From Solemya velesiana gill symbiont (GTDB lineage: Bacteria > Pseudomonadota > Gammaproteobacteria > Chromatiales > Chromatiaceae): 62,936 nt of DNA. The position numbers were made by a program, and so were the translations under genes. Positions 53,599-62,936 of this stretch are shown here, piece after piece (the stretch's first letter is position 1; each line of letters starts with the position of its first letter). The notes below the pieces were generated by a model that was not told the origin of the DNA, did not search any database, and worked only from the letters and a program-made list of their open reading frames with translations. Where the stretch lies: assembly GCF_002020805.1 (NCBI RefSeq), contig NZ_MPRJ01000013.1, positions 1 to 62,936 on the forward strand, written 5' to 3'.

Positions 53599-53707
53599 GT
53601 CCGGGAGACTGAAAGGGGCTGGGGATTTGATTGTAACCCGAATCTCTGGTTTGATAGTGAATTACTGTCTGATTTCCATGGTTTAGATTAAGACTGATAG
53701 AGACAAT

Positions 53708-54640
53708 ATGAAAGTCATTTTCCTGTCCAAATTTTGCCAGAAGTCCGGAAGCAAGGCGCTTTCCTTGCGCCAGCTTGTATTTGGAGTGGGCGTGGTGTTC
53801 GCAACAGTTGTCGGCACCTCCCTGTGGGCAGGTTATGAACTGGGCCAGCAGACCCGCTTGGCCAATAGCGAGAGCGAGCGGGCCAACCGCATTTTGCACG
53901 ACATGATCCGTCAGCAACAGACTGACCTGGAAGAGACCAGGGCGGCAAGCCGTGAACATATCGACGCATTGGCCCTGCGCCTCGGTGAAATGCAGTCTCA
54001 TATCCTGCGTATTGATGCGCTGGGTGAACGGCTTGCCATAATCGGCAAACTGGATACGGGTGAGTTTGATTTTTCCGAATCACCTGCGCGGGGTGGTCTG
54101 GACGCCAGCGAAACAGCCCAGTCGGTTGAGGCCGGGGAACTGGTTGCAGAGATCGAAGGCCTGGCGAGAACCCTGGACGACCGGGAGCACAAGCTGGAAC
54201 TGCTGGAGGAGATGCTGCTGGGTATCGAGCTCCAGAAACAGACGACCCCGGCTGGCAGGCCGGTGAAAAAGGGGTGGATCTCCTCCCGTTACGGCTACCG
54301 AAAAGATCCCTTTACAGGCAAAAATGCGTTTCATCACGGTGTTGATATCGCCGGCAAGAAAGACTCCGATGTTTTTGCAGTGGCCTCCGGTGTGGTTACG
54401 TTTGCGGGGGAACAGAGCGGCTACGGCTACCTGGTGGAAATCAGGCATGCTGATGGTTACGCAACCAAGTACGGTCACAACAGCAAGATCTTCGTCGAGG
54501 CTGGTGACTTGGTCACCAAAGGCCAGGTGATTGGCAGCCTGGGTTCCACCGGCCGTTCCACGGGTCCTCACGTCCATTTTGAGATCGTACGCAACGGCAA
54601 GACCCTCAATCCATCCAAATATCTCCGAAAAATCAACTGA
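53708..54640 (+). CDS. M23 family (LytM-type) peptidase
   Basis: 310 residues. One N-terminal membrane helix (QLVFGVGVVFATVVGTSLWA), a coiled-coil region (about 45-195: RILHDMIRQQQTDLEETRAA), and a C-terminal LytM domain. Metal-binding residues are seen in FHHGVDIAG near 217 (His and Asp) and the HxH in GPHVHFEIV near 288. It cleaves or activates cleavage of peptidoglycan cross-links in the periplasm. Between lpxC and secA it corresponds to the so-called secM-region peptidase of other gammaproteobacteria. Confidence 0.93.
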   Translation: MKVIFLSKFCQKSGSKALSLRQLVFGVGVVFATVVGTSLWAGYELGQQTRLANSESERANRILHDMIRQQQTDLEETRAASREHIDALALRLGEMQSHILRIDALGERLAIIGKLDTGEFDFSESPARGGLDASETAQSVEAGELVAEIEGLARTLDDREHKLELLEEMLLGIELQKQTTPAGRPVKKGWISSRYGYRKDPFTGKNAFHHGVDIAGKKDSDVFAVASGVVTFAGEQSGYGYLVEIRHADGYATKYGHNSKIFVEAGDLVTKGQVIGSLGSTGRSTGPHVHFEIVRNGKTLNPSKYLRKIN

Positions 54641-54768
54641 CCTTTTGTCGTCAGTTGCGGAATTGAACTTATTTCCGCGTTTCAGGACCGATAGAGACCT
54701 GCTATCCCAGCCGGATTTGGGGTATGATTTCGTATCTTTTTGCCACCACTAATGGAAACTGAAATTTC

Positions 54769-57555
54769 ATGGTCAGTAAGATTCTCAGGAAGGTCTTCGG
54801 CAGCCGCAACCAGCGCCTGATCAAGCGCATGTCGAAGGTTGTTGCCCAGATCAATGGTCTGGAGAGCCAGCTTCAGGACCTTTCCGATGATGAGCTCAAA
54901 TCAAAAACCGCCTATTTCCGAGAGCAGCTGGCGGCGGGATCCAGCCTGGATGATCTTCTTCCGGAAGCTTTCGCCGTTGTGCGGGAAGCGGGGCGAAGAG
55001 TGCTGGAGATGCGTCACTTCGATGTCCAGCTGATCGGCGGCATGGTGCTGCACCAAGGCAAGATTGCAGAGATGCGCACCGGTGAAGGTAAGACACTGGT
55101 GGCTACCCTGGCGGTATATCTGAATGCACTGCCTGCCAAGGGCGTCCATGTAGTGACGGTGAACGATTACCTGGCCCGACGGGATGCGGCCTGGATGGGC
55201 AAGATTTACGATTTTCTGGGGCTTACCGTCGGCGTTATCAATTCCGCTAGCGGCATGGGGCCGGACGAGTCTTCCTATCAGTACGATCGCGAATATGAGG
55301 GTGCCACAGACGGCTATCCACAACTGCGCAAGGTCGGCAGGCGTGATGCTTATCACTGCGATATCACCTATGGCACCAACAACGAGTTCGGATTCGACTA
55401 CCTGAGAGGCAACATGGCCTTCTCCGCCGACCAGCGCGTGCAGCGGGAGAAGTTTTTCGCCGTGGTGGACGAGGTGGACTCCATTCTCATCGACGAGGCC
55501 CGTACTCCCCTGATCATCTCCGGTCCGACCGAGAGCAGTTCCGACCTCTATACCCAGATCGACAAGATCATTCCCCTGCTGACTCGCCAGGATCCCATCG
55601 AGGGTGAGGATGGCAAGCCCGACTTCGGTCCGGGAGACTACTCGGTGGATGAGAAGGCGCGCCAGGCTTTTCTCAGCGAGGAGGGTCACCAGCACGTGGA
55701 AGATATGCTGCTGGAGATGGAGCTGCTGGGTGAAGGTGAGAGTCTTTACGACAGCAGCAACATTGCGCTGATGCACCACGTGAAAGCCGCCCTGCGTGCC
55801 CACGCCCTGTTCCAGAAAAACGTGGACTACATTGTGCGTGATGGCCAGATCGTTATCGTTGACGAGTTCACCGGCCGCATCATGCCCGGGCGACGCTGGT
55901 CTGGCGGTCTGCACCAGGCGGTGGAAGCTAAAGAGGGAGTGCAGATCCAGCAGGAGAACCAGACCCTCGCCTCCATTACATTCCAGAATTTCTTCCGTCT
56001 CTACGACAAACTGTCGGGTATGACCGGTACTGCCGATACCGAGGCGCCGGAGTTCCTCCAGATCTATGGACTGGAAGTGGTGGTTATTCCCACCAACAAG
56101 GAGATGGTCCGCGACGACATGGGCGACCTAGTCTACCTGACGTCCAACGAGAAGTACAGCGCCATCATCGAGGATGTTCAGGATTGCGTTAAACGCGGTC
56201 AGCCTGTGCTGGTCGGCACTGCCTCCATCGAGACCTCGGAGTTGATCTCCGGGCTTCTGGACAAGGCGAAGATCGCTCACCAGGTACTCAACGCCAAGCA
56301 GCATGAACGCGAGGCGGAGATCGTCGCCGAGGCGGGCCGTGCTGGTTCCGTCACCATCGCAACCAACATGGCGGGTCGTGGTACCGATATCGTGCTGGGT
56401 GGCAATCCGGAGGGAGAGATCGCCAAGCTGGATCCCAACCATGATCACGCCGAGATCGAGAAGATTCATTCAGACTGGCAGGAGCGACACCAGGCGGTGC
56501 TGGAAGCAGGCGGTCTCCACGTGGTGGGTACCGAGCGCCACGAGTCACGTCGCGTGGACAACCAGTTGCGTGGTCGTTCCGGTCGCCAGGGTGACCCGGG
56601 TTCAACCCGCTTCTACCTCTCCCTGGAAGACAACCTGATGCGCATCTTTGCGTCGGATCGTGTCTCGGCCATCATGTCGAAGCTGGGTATGGAAGAGGGT
56701 AAGGCCATCGAACACCCCTGGGTGACCAAGGCCATCGCCAATGCCCAGAAGAAGGTTGAGTGGCGCAACTTCGATATTCGTAAACAGTTGCTCGAATACG
56801 ACGATGTGGCCAATGACCAGCGCAAGGTGGTCTACGAACAGCGCGACGGTCTGATGGACGTGAACGATGTGTCCGGTTCCATCCTGGCGCTGCGTGAAGA
56901 GGTGGTCAACGAGCTGATCGATACCTATGTTCCGCCCCAGAGTCTCGAGGAGCAGTGGAATATCCAGGGTCTGACCGAAGCGCTGGAGAAAGATTACGGA
57001 TTGCAGTACTCCGTCCAGCAGTGGTTGGACGAGGACGATTCGCTGCACGAAGAGACGCTGCGAAAGCGTATCGTCAGTGAAATGGAGCAGGAGTACGCGG
57101 CGAAGGAGGCCCTGGTGGGCAGTGAGAACCTGCGCATGTACGAAAAGGCGATCATGCTCCAGATTCTCGATGCCAACTGGAAGGAGCACCTGGCATCCAT
57201 GGATTACCTGCGCCAGGGTATCCACCTGCGGGGCTATGCCCAGAAGAATCCCAAGCAGGAGTACAAGCGCGAGGCATTCGAGATGTTCTCCCGCATGCTC
57301 AACAGCATTACCCACGAAGTGGTCTCGGTGCTGACCAAGGTCCAGGTGCAGGCCCAGGAGGAGATGGCCGTTGAGCGCCAGGAGCAGCCTGACGAGATCC
57401 AGTTCCAGCACGAGGAGTTTGCCGGTTTTGGCGAGAGCGAAGCCCCGGAGCAGCACCAGCCTTTCGTGCGCGGTGACCGGAAAATCGGCCGCAATGAACC
57501 CTGCCCCTGCGGGTCGGGAAAGAAGTACAAGCAGTGTCACGGCAAGTTGCAGTGA
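54769..57555 (+). CDS. secA: Preprotein translocase ATPase SecA
   Basis: 928 residues, full length. Walker [21 protein letters not shown] near 102, [19 protein letters not shown] near 209, PPXD region (about 225-370), second nucleotide domain [13 protein letters not shown] near 529, and a C-terminal zinc tail [14 protein letters not shown] (912-925) that binds SecB or ribosomes. It powers Sec export. Upstream is an imperfect hairpin (GCGGAA..TTCCGC), but no SecM-like arrest peptide was recognised. Confidence 0.98.
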   Translation: MVSKILRKVFGSRNQRLIKRMSKVVAQINGLESQLQDLSDDELKSKTAYFREQLAAGSSLDDLLPEAFAVVREAGRRVLEMRHFDVQLIGGMVLHQGKIAEMRTGEGKTLVATLAVYLNALPAKGVHVVTVNDYLARRDAAWMGKIYDFLGLTVGVINSASGMGPDESSYQYDREYEGATDGYPQLRKVGRRDAYHCDITYGTNNEFGFDYLRGNMAFSADQRVQREKFFAVVDEVDSILIDEARTPLIISGPTESSSDLYTQIDKIIPLLTRQDPIEGEDGKPDFGPGDYSVDEKARQAFLSEEGHQHVEDMLLEMELLGEGESLYDSSNIALMHHVKAALRAHALFQKNVDYIVRDGQIVIVDEFTGRIMPGRRWSGGLHQAVEAKEGVQIQQENQTLASITFQNFFRLYDKLSGMTGTADTEAPEFLQIYGLEVVVIPTNKEMVRDDMGDLVYLTSNEKYSAIIEDVQDCVKRGQPVLVGTASIETSELISGLLDKAKIAHQVLNAKQHEREAEIVAEAGRAGSVTIATNMAGRGTDIVLGGNPEGEIAKLDPNHDHAEIEKIHSDWQERHQAVLEAGGLHVVGTERHESRRVDNQLRGRSGRQGDPGSTRFYLSLEDNLMRIFASDRVSAIMSKLGMEEGKAIEHPWVTKAIANAQKKVEWRNFDIRKQLLEYDDVANDQRKVVYEQRDGLMDVNDVSGSILALREEVVNELIDTYVPPQSLEEQWNIQGLTEALEKDYGLQYSVQQWLDEDDSLHEETLRKRIVSEMEQEYAAKEALVGSENLRMYEKAIMLQILDANWKEHLASMDYLRQGIHLRGYAQKNPKQEYKREAFEMFSRMLNSITHEVVSVLTKVQVQAQEEMAVERQEQPDEIQFQHEEFAGFGESEAPEQHQPFVRGDRKIGRNEPCPCGSGKKYKQCHGKLQ

Positions 57556-57576
57556 CCGGGTAAGGGTATAGATGCC

Positions 57577-58788
57577 ATGGCAGGGGATGAGTTGGAGTTC
57601 CTTCCTGTTGCCGGTATCCGGCTGGGTGCCACTGCAGCAGGAATAAAGTACCCGGATCGCAATGACCTGGTGATTGTTGAACTCCCTGAGGGATCGAGCT
57701 GTGCAGCGGTATTTACCCGCAATGCTTTTTGCGCAGCACCGGTTACCGTTGCCAGGGAGCATCTTGAGGCCACCGCCCCGCACTACTTGTTGATCAATTC
57801 CGGTAATGCCAACGCGGGTACCGGGGAAGATGGGATGAGGGCCGCCAGGGAGAGCTGCAAGGCGGTCGCTGCGGCACAGGCCTGTGCCATCAACCAGGTG
57901 CTGCCATTCTCTACCGGTGTGATCGGTGAACTGCTGCCGGTGCAGAAGATTGACGCGGCGGTGCCTGCGGCCCTGGCAGCGTTGAGCGAGCAAAGCTGGG
58001 CGGACGCCGCCAGGGCGATCATGACCACGGACATGGTACCCAAGTTGATCTCCCGCCAGTTCGAGCATGACGGCCATACCCTGACTGTCACAGGCATGGC
58101 AAAAGGCTCGGGCATGATCCGCCCCGACATGGCGACCATGCTGGCCTACGTGGCTACAGATGCTGCAGTGGATAAACCGTTGCTGCAGGCTTGCCTGGAA
58201 CAGGCGGTAGCCCCTTCCTTCAATTCAATTACCGTTGATGGCGATACCTCCACCAACGATGCCTGTGTTCTTATGGCTTCTGGCGCGAGTGGGTGCTCAC
58301 CTATCAATGATGTAGCTTCCACAGGATATGCAGGGCTCCGGGACGCCGTGCGCGAAGTCTGCATGGAACTCGCCAGGGCCATCGTCAAGGACGGCGAGGG
58401 AGCGACCAAGCTGGTGGAGATCCTGGTCGAGGGTGGCACGGACCAGGAGGAGGTCCGCAGCGTGGCCTACACGGTTGCTCACTCTCCACTGGTAAAGACA
58501 GCGCTGTTCGCCTCCGACCCGAACTGGGGCCGGATCCTGGCGGCTGTTGGACGTGCAGGGGTCAATGATCTGGATATCGACAAGGTGAAGATCTGGCTGG
58601 GGGATGTCTGCATCGTAACCGAAGGCGGACGTGCGGCTGACTACACGGAGGAGGCCGGGCAGACGGTGATGGACCGGGATGAGATCACCATCCGGGTGGC
58701 CCTGGGCAGGGGAGATGCCCAGACACGTGTGTTGACCTGCGACTTCTCCTACGATTACGTCAAGATCAACGCCGAGTATCGTACCTGA
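57577..58788 (+). CDS. argJ: Bifunctional ornithine acetyltransferase / N-acetylglutamate synthase
   Basis: 403 residues. The Thr nucleophile that also marks autoproteolysis is in [15 protein letters not shown] near 190. [15 protein letters not shown] near 70, [13 protein letters not shown] near 108, [17 protein letters not shown] near 220, and [16 protein letters not shown] near 310. It recycles the acetyl group in arginine synthesis, working with ArgD and ArgF in the same window. It follows secA by about 20 bp. Confidence 0.96.
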   Translation: MAGDELEFLPVAGIRLGATAAGIKYPDRNDLVIVELPEGSSCAAVFTRNAFCAAPVTVAREHLEATAPHYLLINSGNANAGTGEDGMRAARESCKAVAAAQACAINQVLPFSTGVIGELLPVQKIDAAVPAALAALSEQSWADAARAIMTTDMVPKLISRQFEHDGHTLTVTGMAKGSGMIRPDMATMLAYVATDAAVDKPLLQACLEQAVAPSFNSITVDGDTSTNDACVLMASGASGCSPINDVASTGYAGLRDAVREVCMELARAIVKDGEGATKLVEILVEGGTDQEEVRSVAYTVAHSPLVKTALFASDPNWGRILAAVGRAGVNDLDIDKVKIWLGDVCIVTEGGRAADYTEEAGQTVMDRDEITIRVALGRGDAQTRVLTCDFSYDYVKINAEYRT

Positions 58789-58801
58789 CAGGTCGTCTTT
58801 T

Positions 58802-59749
58802 ATGCGGCACGTTCACGTTGCGGTGGCGGTGATAGCGGATGAGGATGGTCGCATCCTGTTGACGCGAAGACACGACCATCTCCACCAGGGTGGCCTTTGG
58901 GAGTTTCCCGGGGGGAAGGTGGAGGAGGGGGAGACAATCTCCCAGGCACTGAAACGAGAAATCCGTGAAGAGCTGGGTATAGATGTGAGTGCCCACTTCC
59001 CACTGATTCGCGTTAAACACGATTATTCTGATAAATCGGTGCTGCTGGATGTACACCGAGTCACCGCTTTTGATGGTTCCCCCAAGGGATTAGAGGGGCA
59101 GCCCTTGTCCTGGGTGATGCCGGAAAAGCTTGGCGCCTACCCCTTGCCCGAGGCGGATCACCCTATCGTGAATGCTGTTAACCTGCCGGCTGATTACATG
59201 ATTACCGGTCCGGATCCTGAGCGGCCGGAGGAGTTCCTTGCAAGATTGGGCAGGGCCCTCGGCCAGGGGCTTAGGCTGGTTCAACTCAGGGCGCCGGGGT
59301 TGACCGAGTCCGCTTTCAGGACGCTGGCGCAGGAGGCGTTGTCGCTTTGCCGGAACTCCCCTGGTGCACGCCTGATTTTGAATTCCGATCCCAGGATGGT
59401 GACAGAACTCGGTGCCGATGGCGTGCATCTCAACAGCAGGCGGTTAATGGCGCTGGACAGGCGTCCGCTGCCTGAAAAGTATTGGGTGGCCGCATCCTGC
59501 CACAACCTGGAGGAGCTGAGGCAGGCAGAACGTATCGGCGTGGACTTCGTGGTGCTTTCTCCCGTCTGCCGAACCGCGAATCACCCTGGCGCTGAGCCCC
59601 TGGGCTGGGAGCGCTTCCGTGAATGGGTGGAGGAGATTGCCGTGCCGGTATATGCCCTCGGTGGCATGACGTCGGAACTACTGGACCAGGCACGAACCCA
59701 TGGGGCCCAGGGATTTGCGGCTATCAGGGGGCTTTGGCCTGTAGATTAA
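58802..59749 (+). CDS. Nudix hydrolase (MutT) fused to a ThiE-like domain
   Basis: 315 residues. Residues 1-130 form a MutT-type Nudix domain: the Nudix box reads GKVEEGETISQALKREIREE then LGI, near 37-60. Residues about 140-310 form a TIM-barrel resembling thiamine phosphate synthase (LRLVQLRAPGLTESAFRTLA, LGADGVHLNSRRLMALDRRP, GVDFVVLSPVCRTANHPGA, ALGGMTSELLDQARTHGAQG). The fusion is known in gammaproteobacteria; the N-part cleans 8-oxo-dGTP, and the role of the second half is unclear. Starts 13 bp past argJ. Confidence 0.93.
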   Translation: MRHVHVAVAVIADEDGRILLTRRHDHLHQGGLWEFPGGKVEEGETISQALKREIREELGIDVSAHFPLIRVKHDYSDKSVLLDVHRVTAFDGSPKGLEGQPLSWVMPEKLGAYPLPEADHPIVNAVNLPADYMITGPDPERPEEFLARLGRALGQGLRLVQLRAPGLTESAFRTLAQEALSLCRNSPGARLILNSDPRMVTELGADGVHLNSRRLMALDRRPLPEKYWVAASCHNLEELRQAERIGVDFVVLSPVCRTANHPGAEPLGWERFREWVEEIAVPVYALGGMTSELLDQARTHGAQGFAAIRGLWPVD

Positions 59750-59772
59750 CCCGGGTGAGGCAAGGCTATGCC

Positions 59773-59973
59773 TCAGTAGGTGTCGTCGTCTTCAGGGGGA
59801 AGGAACGGCTTCCCTGGCGTCTTGTCCGGAATCCGGTGTCCCTCATCGAGCCACTCTCCGAGATCGATCAAGCGGCATCGCTCGCTGCAGAAAGGGCGCC
59901 AGGGAGACTCACTGTCCCACTCAAAGCGCTTATTGCAGGTTGGGCAGCGACCATACTGTTTTCCGGTGCTCAT
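59773..59973 (-). CDS. yacG: Zinc-binding DNA gyrase inhibitor YacG
   Basis: 66 residues. The four zinc cysteines are in RCPTCNKRF and [14 protein letters not shown]. The C-terminus is acidic (EDDDTY). YacG binds the GyrB subunit and blocks DNA binding. Directly downstream of zapD (2-bp gap), as in other gammaproteobacteria. Confidence 0.95.
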   Translation of the reverse strand: MSTGKQYGRCPTCNKRFEWDSESPWRPFCSERCRLIDLGEWLDEGHRIPDKTPGKPFLPPEDDDTY

Positions 59974-59975
59974 GG

Positions 59976-60755
59976 TCAGAGGATGCAGCAGTTGAGGAAG
60001 AAGGTTACATCCTGTTGGGTCTGAGTGGGTCTATCCGCATCATTGGGTTCCAGGAAACGGACACTGAAACGGTGCTTGCCGCCACTGATCTCGGCGAACA
60101 GACCGTTCTCTTTCTGCAGGCCTACCCGGATCAGCTGTACAGGTGTCTGGGCGTCCAGGCTGTGCTGGTAGAAGCCTTTGGGTGCTTCCTCGCGGGTGGG
60201 GCGGGTGCTGCCACGGATCAGCGAGAGGATCAGCGAGATGGCAGCCTGGATAGGCGCCAGGGTATTGATCCACTCCTGGAGCTTGGCATGCCGCAGTTCT
60301 GCAGGTTGCTCCAGCCAGAAGTGATACATCGGCAGATCAAAGGCGCAACTGCCGCCAGGGATGCTGCTGCGCTGCATGATGCTTTTCAGGAACTCGTTTT
60401 CACGCAGGTCCTGGCACACCTGGCCGTTTATCTGGTGGAGTTGCCGGGTGATGTTCTCCAGCTCATTGAGTATTTGCTGCAGTCGCTCGACGTCCACGCC
60501 GTGGGTCTGCTTGATGGCGCTGAGTTTGTTCCGGTGCCTGTCCAGTTCCTTGATCAGGTCTGCCTTGATGTCGGCCCTGCCAAAGATGTTGATGATATCC
60601 AGCAGGGCGTCGATTGCTGCCCGGCTGCTCCATATATCCCCGTTCGGCAGGTGATGATTGGTCTGTCTGAACAGGTGCTCAAGACGCAGAAAGGTCCGTG
60701 TCCTCTCGTTGAGCGGATGCTCGTAAATGATTTTTTCAGATACGGCAGGTTGCAT
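59976..60755 (-). CDS. zapD: Cell division protein ZapD
   Basis: 259 residues. [19 protein letters not shown] near 11 and [17 protein letters not shown] near 133 are typical of ZapD/YacF, which bundles FtsZ filaments through the FtsZ C-terminal tail. The order coaE-zapD-yacG is the usual gammaproteobacterial one. A GGGATAA-GCCT-TTATCCC hairpin lies in the coaE-zapD gap (60792-60809). Confidence 0.95.
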   Translation of the reverse strand: MQPAVSEKIIYEHPLNERTRTFLRLEHLFRQTNHHLPNGDIWSSRAAIDALLDIINIFGRADIKADLIKELDRHRNKLSAIKQTHGVDVERLQQILNELENITRQLHQINGQVCQDLRENEFLKSIMQRSSIPGGSCAFDLPMYHFWLEQPAELRHAKLQEWINTLAPIQAAISLILSLIRGSTRPTREEAPKGFYQHSLDAQTPVQLIRVGLQKENGLFAEISGGKHRFSVRFLEPNDADRPTQTQQDVTFFLNCCIL

Positions 60756-60864
60756 GGCAGGCGTGGACGCGTCCCTATTCGGTTTCTGTTGTGGGATAAG
60801 CCTTTATCCCTTGTGATATTCTATTGTCTTATATTTTTGGTGGCCGGGTAAACAGGGGATAGCC

Positions 60865-61473
60865 CTATGGCTGGGAAGGTTGTTCTGCCAGTTCAAGATA
60901 GCGATGGTGCAGGGAGAGTACTTTCGGCTTAAGCCTGCCAATCTCACCGGTGTTTTCGATAATGTCATCCGCAGCTTTCAATCGCTCTTCCCTGGATGCC
61001 TGTGCGGCGAGTATGGCCTGCGCCTGTTCAGTGGTTATGCCGTCGCGTTGGCAGATGCGCCTGATCTGAAGATCAACAGGGCAGTCCACTACCAGAACCT
61101 GGTCGACCTGGCTGCTCTGCCCGGTTTCCACCAACAGGGGAATGGAGAGAATGGCATAGGGATATTCGACGTTTGCAAGATGCTGCCGGATACGCTGGCG
61201 GATCAGCGGATGAAGAATGGCCTCGAGATCTTTTCTTGCCCGCTCGTCGTTGAAAACAAGTTCCCGCAGAACTTTGCGCTGAAGGCGCCCTTCGACATCC
61301 AGAATCTGTGGGCCGAATCGTTTTTCAAGTGTTGCCAGGACCGGCTGCCCGGGTTCAACCACTTCCCGTGCTACCTCGTCGGCATCGGTAACGGGTACAC
61401 CCAGTTCAGAGAAGAGCCCCGAGACGGCAGACTTGCCGCTGCCGATACCCCCGGTGAGGCCTACGGTGAACAT
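60865..61473 (-). CDS. coaE: Dephospho-CoA kinase
   Basis: 202 residues. Walker A VGLTGGIGSGKSAV at the N-terminus, the substrate Asp in VTDADEVAREVV near 34, and the lid region HPLIRQRIRQHL near 86. Final step of CoA synthesis, ATP-dependent phosphorylation of the ribose 3'-OH. It follows pilD by 14 bp on the same strand. Confidence 0.96.
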   Translation of the reverse strand: MFTVGLTGGIGSGKSAVSGLFSELGVPVTDADEVAREVVEPGQPVLATLEKRFGPQILDVEGRLQRKVLRELVFNDERARKDLEAILHPLIRQRIRQHLANVEYPYAILSIPLLVETGQSSQVDQVLVVDCPVDLQIRRICQRDGITTEQAQAILAAQASREERLKAADDIIENTGEIGRLKPKVLSLHHRYLELAEQPSQP

Positions 61474-61487
61474 GGTGACAACAGGCC

Positions 61488-62366
61488 CTAGGCCAGGCCG
61501 GCCCAGGTCAGATAGGCATGGTTGATCTGCTCACCCCAGAGCATGCTGATCCAGCCGGCGGTGGCCAGGTAGGGGCCAAACGGGATGGGGATGGTGTGGT
61601 CGCGGCCACGAAGAACGATCAGCACAACCCCGACCAGCGCGCCGACAACCGATGAGATGAGAATGATCAGGGGCAGGTACTGCCAGCCGAGCCAGGCGCC
61701 AAACAGGGCGAATAGCTTGAAGTCCCCGTAACCCATGCCCTCCTTTCCGGTCAGTAACCTGAACAGCTGAAATACGCTCCATAATGAGAGGTACCCTGCG
61801 GCAGCCCCGATGATGGCGGATTGGCTGTCGGTGAAAACCCCAGGCATTGATAACAGCAACCCGAGCCAGAGAAAGGGAATGACGATGATGTCCGGCAGCA
61901 GTTTGTGATCGTAATCGATCAGGCTCAAGGCGATCAGCCCCCAGGTCAGGGGAAGGGCAGCAGCGGCCTGCCAGGTGAAACCCATGTGCCAGACCACGAA
62001 CAGCGTCAGAACGGCGGTGACGAGTTCCACCAATGGATAACGTGGCGATATCGCCGCTTTGCAGCTGGAGCAGCGCCCTTTAAGAAACAGGTAGCTGACG
62101 ACCGGTATGTTCTCCCAGGGCCGTATTTCGTGTTCACAATGCGAACAGCGTGAAGACGGTGTTGCAAGGTTGAATGGGGTGGTGTCCGGGGCATCGGTGC
62201 TTTTTACATCAAGCAGTTCTCTGCACTGCTCACCCCACTCCTGCTCAAGCATCACCGGCAGTCGGTAGATGACCACGTTGAGGAAGCTGCCCACGGTTGC
62301 GCCCAGAAGAAGACAAAAGAGGTAGAGTGTAGCTGGATCAAGCTGTAGTAAGCCATGGATTGACAT
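61488..62366 (-). CDS. pilD: Type IV prepilin peptidase / N-methyltransferase PilD
   Basis: 292 residues, eight or so membrane helices. N-terminal methyltransferase part (GSFLNVVIYRLPVML) with the zinc pairs CSHCEHE and CSSCKAA. The peptidase aspartates are in LIDYDHKLLPD near 150 and GYGDFKLFALFG near 210. It cleaves and methylates type IV pilins and type II secretion pseudopilins. Normally pilB and pilC lie just upstream; here an AT-rich gap and a transposase relic take their place, so the pilus genes must be elsewhere or lost. Confidence 0.95.
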   Translation of the reverse strand: MSIHGLLQLDPATLYLFCLLLGATVGSFLNVVIYRLPVMLEQEWGEQCRELLDVKSTDAPDTTPFNLATPSSRCSHCEHEIRPWENIPVVSYLFLKGRCSSCKAAISPRYPLVELVTAVLTLFVVWHMGFTWQAAAALPLTWGLIALSLIDYDHKLLPDIIVIPFLWLGLLLSMPGVFTDSQSAIIGAAAGYLSLWSVFQLFRLLTGKEGMGYGDFKLFALFGAWLGWQYLPLIILISSVVGALVGVVLIVLRGRDHTIPIPFGPYLATAGWISMLWGEQINHAYLTWAGLA

Positions 62367-62856
62367 GTTTGTGCAGTCGGTTGACTACTTGCCGCCAATA
62401 AAGTTACGAGAAATTATGTTGCGATGAGTGGGGTAGTGGCATAATTCCTCCTAAAACAGTGACATATAAAACGATTAAGTGAGCTTGTGAGTATTAAGTG
62501 TTGCGAAATAAGCCCTGCGGTAGGGCAAAACGCTAGCATATACAACATTTTGCAACAAAACCAACTCCTATGTGTTTTCTTTAAAATGCAACAAACACTC
62601 TTCGCTTGTTGGGCCAAGAAGTGGGATGTTAGATGCAGTGATCGTGATTTACATCGATGTGAAGTTTTAGTCTTAATATCGCATGGCAGTCTCTGCTGCA
62701 GATCAAAGAGAACGGACATAGAGATGTAGCTGCTTAAATGCCTGCTACGTGACCATAATTGACTCTATCTGACCTACAGTTATGTGGAAAGAGAGAGGTT
62801 AAAGGTTAAGGATGGTCTGAAAAATTAGAGTTTTCATTCGCTAGTGGGCCATGCGG
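62367..62856. other. AT-rich gap upstream of pilD, no supported gene
   Basis: About 490 bp with lower GC than the neighbours. It has short open frames on both strands without ribosome sites. The motif TGCAACAAA occurs twice (near 62551 and 62587). It may be remnant DNA associated with the transposase end at the right edge. Confidence 0.5.
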
Positions 62857-62936
62857 TTAATTCGGCAACGCATTCTTTGCCCTATTCACCGAGGCAATAA
62901 TTTTCTCAGCACTCTTGGTCCACTGGAATGGCTTGG
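62857..62936 (-). mobile_element. C-terminal fragment of an IS630-like transposase
   Basis: Reading leftward from the window edge, the frame gives KPFQWTKSAEKIIASVNRAK and NALPN before a TAA at 62857-62859. The PFxWTKSAExI pattern is the C-terminal tail of IS630-type transposases. Only 26 codons are visible, so family and state are uncertain. Confidence 0.55.

Noticed and set aside
54641-54768. SecM-type arrest peptide upstream of secA
   Set aside because: No short ORF with an arrest-like motif; the gene before secA is the M23 peptidase.
56602-58077. 491-codon minus-strand frame across the secA-argJ junction
   Set aside because: It runs antisense to two well-supported genes and has no recognisable domain.

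Overview
The window looks like a piece of a sulfur-oxidising gammaproteobacterial chromosome, in the Sedimenticola / Endoriftia / Thiodiazotropha sort of neighbourhood. The evidence is a complete gammaproteobacterial dcw (division and cell wall) cluster with ftsL, ddl, ftsQ and the mraZ promoter logic, a pilD-coaE-zapD-yacG block, a MutT/ThiE fusion gene, a sulfide:quinone oxidoreductase, and an acetate-type sodium symporter module with its own two-component system. The species assignment is inference; nothing here names it. Both window edges carry transposase fragments (IS1380-like at the left, probably IS630-like at the right).

Layout. 1-650: IS1380-type transposase end and a 63-bp hairpin repeat. 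650-4200: NYN/cold-shock-like protein and acetyl-CoA synthetase. 4.2-7 kb: a frameshifted cNMP/CBS/DUF294 gene, a 54-residue membrane ORF and a TPR gene broken by an 8-bp duplication. 7-19.7 kb: an orphan sodium:solute symporter, a 9-bp tandem repeat, a membrane protein, a REP pair, a DEDDh exonuclease overlapping an intact DUF294 paralogue, ActP with its DUF4212 small subunit, and an NtrC-type regulator plus a symporter-domain histidine kinase. 19.9-23.9 kb: DUF6394, RCK potassium channel, MscS and hemerythrin. 24.1-26.4 kb: Sqr and a frameshifted FGE-like gene. 26.5-31.2 kb: a Liv-type ABC transporter operon that is comprehensively broken. 31.2-34 kb: argF, argD and the RNase P RNA. 34.1-54 kb: mraZ to lpxC with a small extra ORF between murC and murB. 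53-62.4 kb: DciA-like, M23 peptidase, secA, argJ, mutT/thiE, yacG, zapD, coaE, pilD.

How it fits together. Acs, ActP/DUF4212, the second symporter and the SSS-kinase/NtrC pair form an acetate (small carboxylate) uptake and activation module. Good sigma-54 promoters (GG-N10-GC) lie before DUF4212-actP, before the 7.1-9.0 kb symporter and before the Liv operon. Each has GGTAAC/GTTACC half-sites 50-120 bp upstream, and the kinase operon has the palindrome GGTAACAACTGTTACC. This suggests one sigma-54 regulon run by the local regulator.

The strongest oddity is uneven gene decay. At least eight reading-frame lesions (indels, an 8-bp duplication, a repeat insertion, internal deletions) fall between 4 and 31 kb. 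Five genes in a row of the Liv operon are damaged, or carry a catalytic substitution. In the roughly 31 kb of essential and biosynthetic genes to the right I see none. This pattern fits relaxed selection in a host-associated or recently niche-shifted lineage better than random sequencing error.
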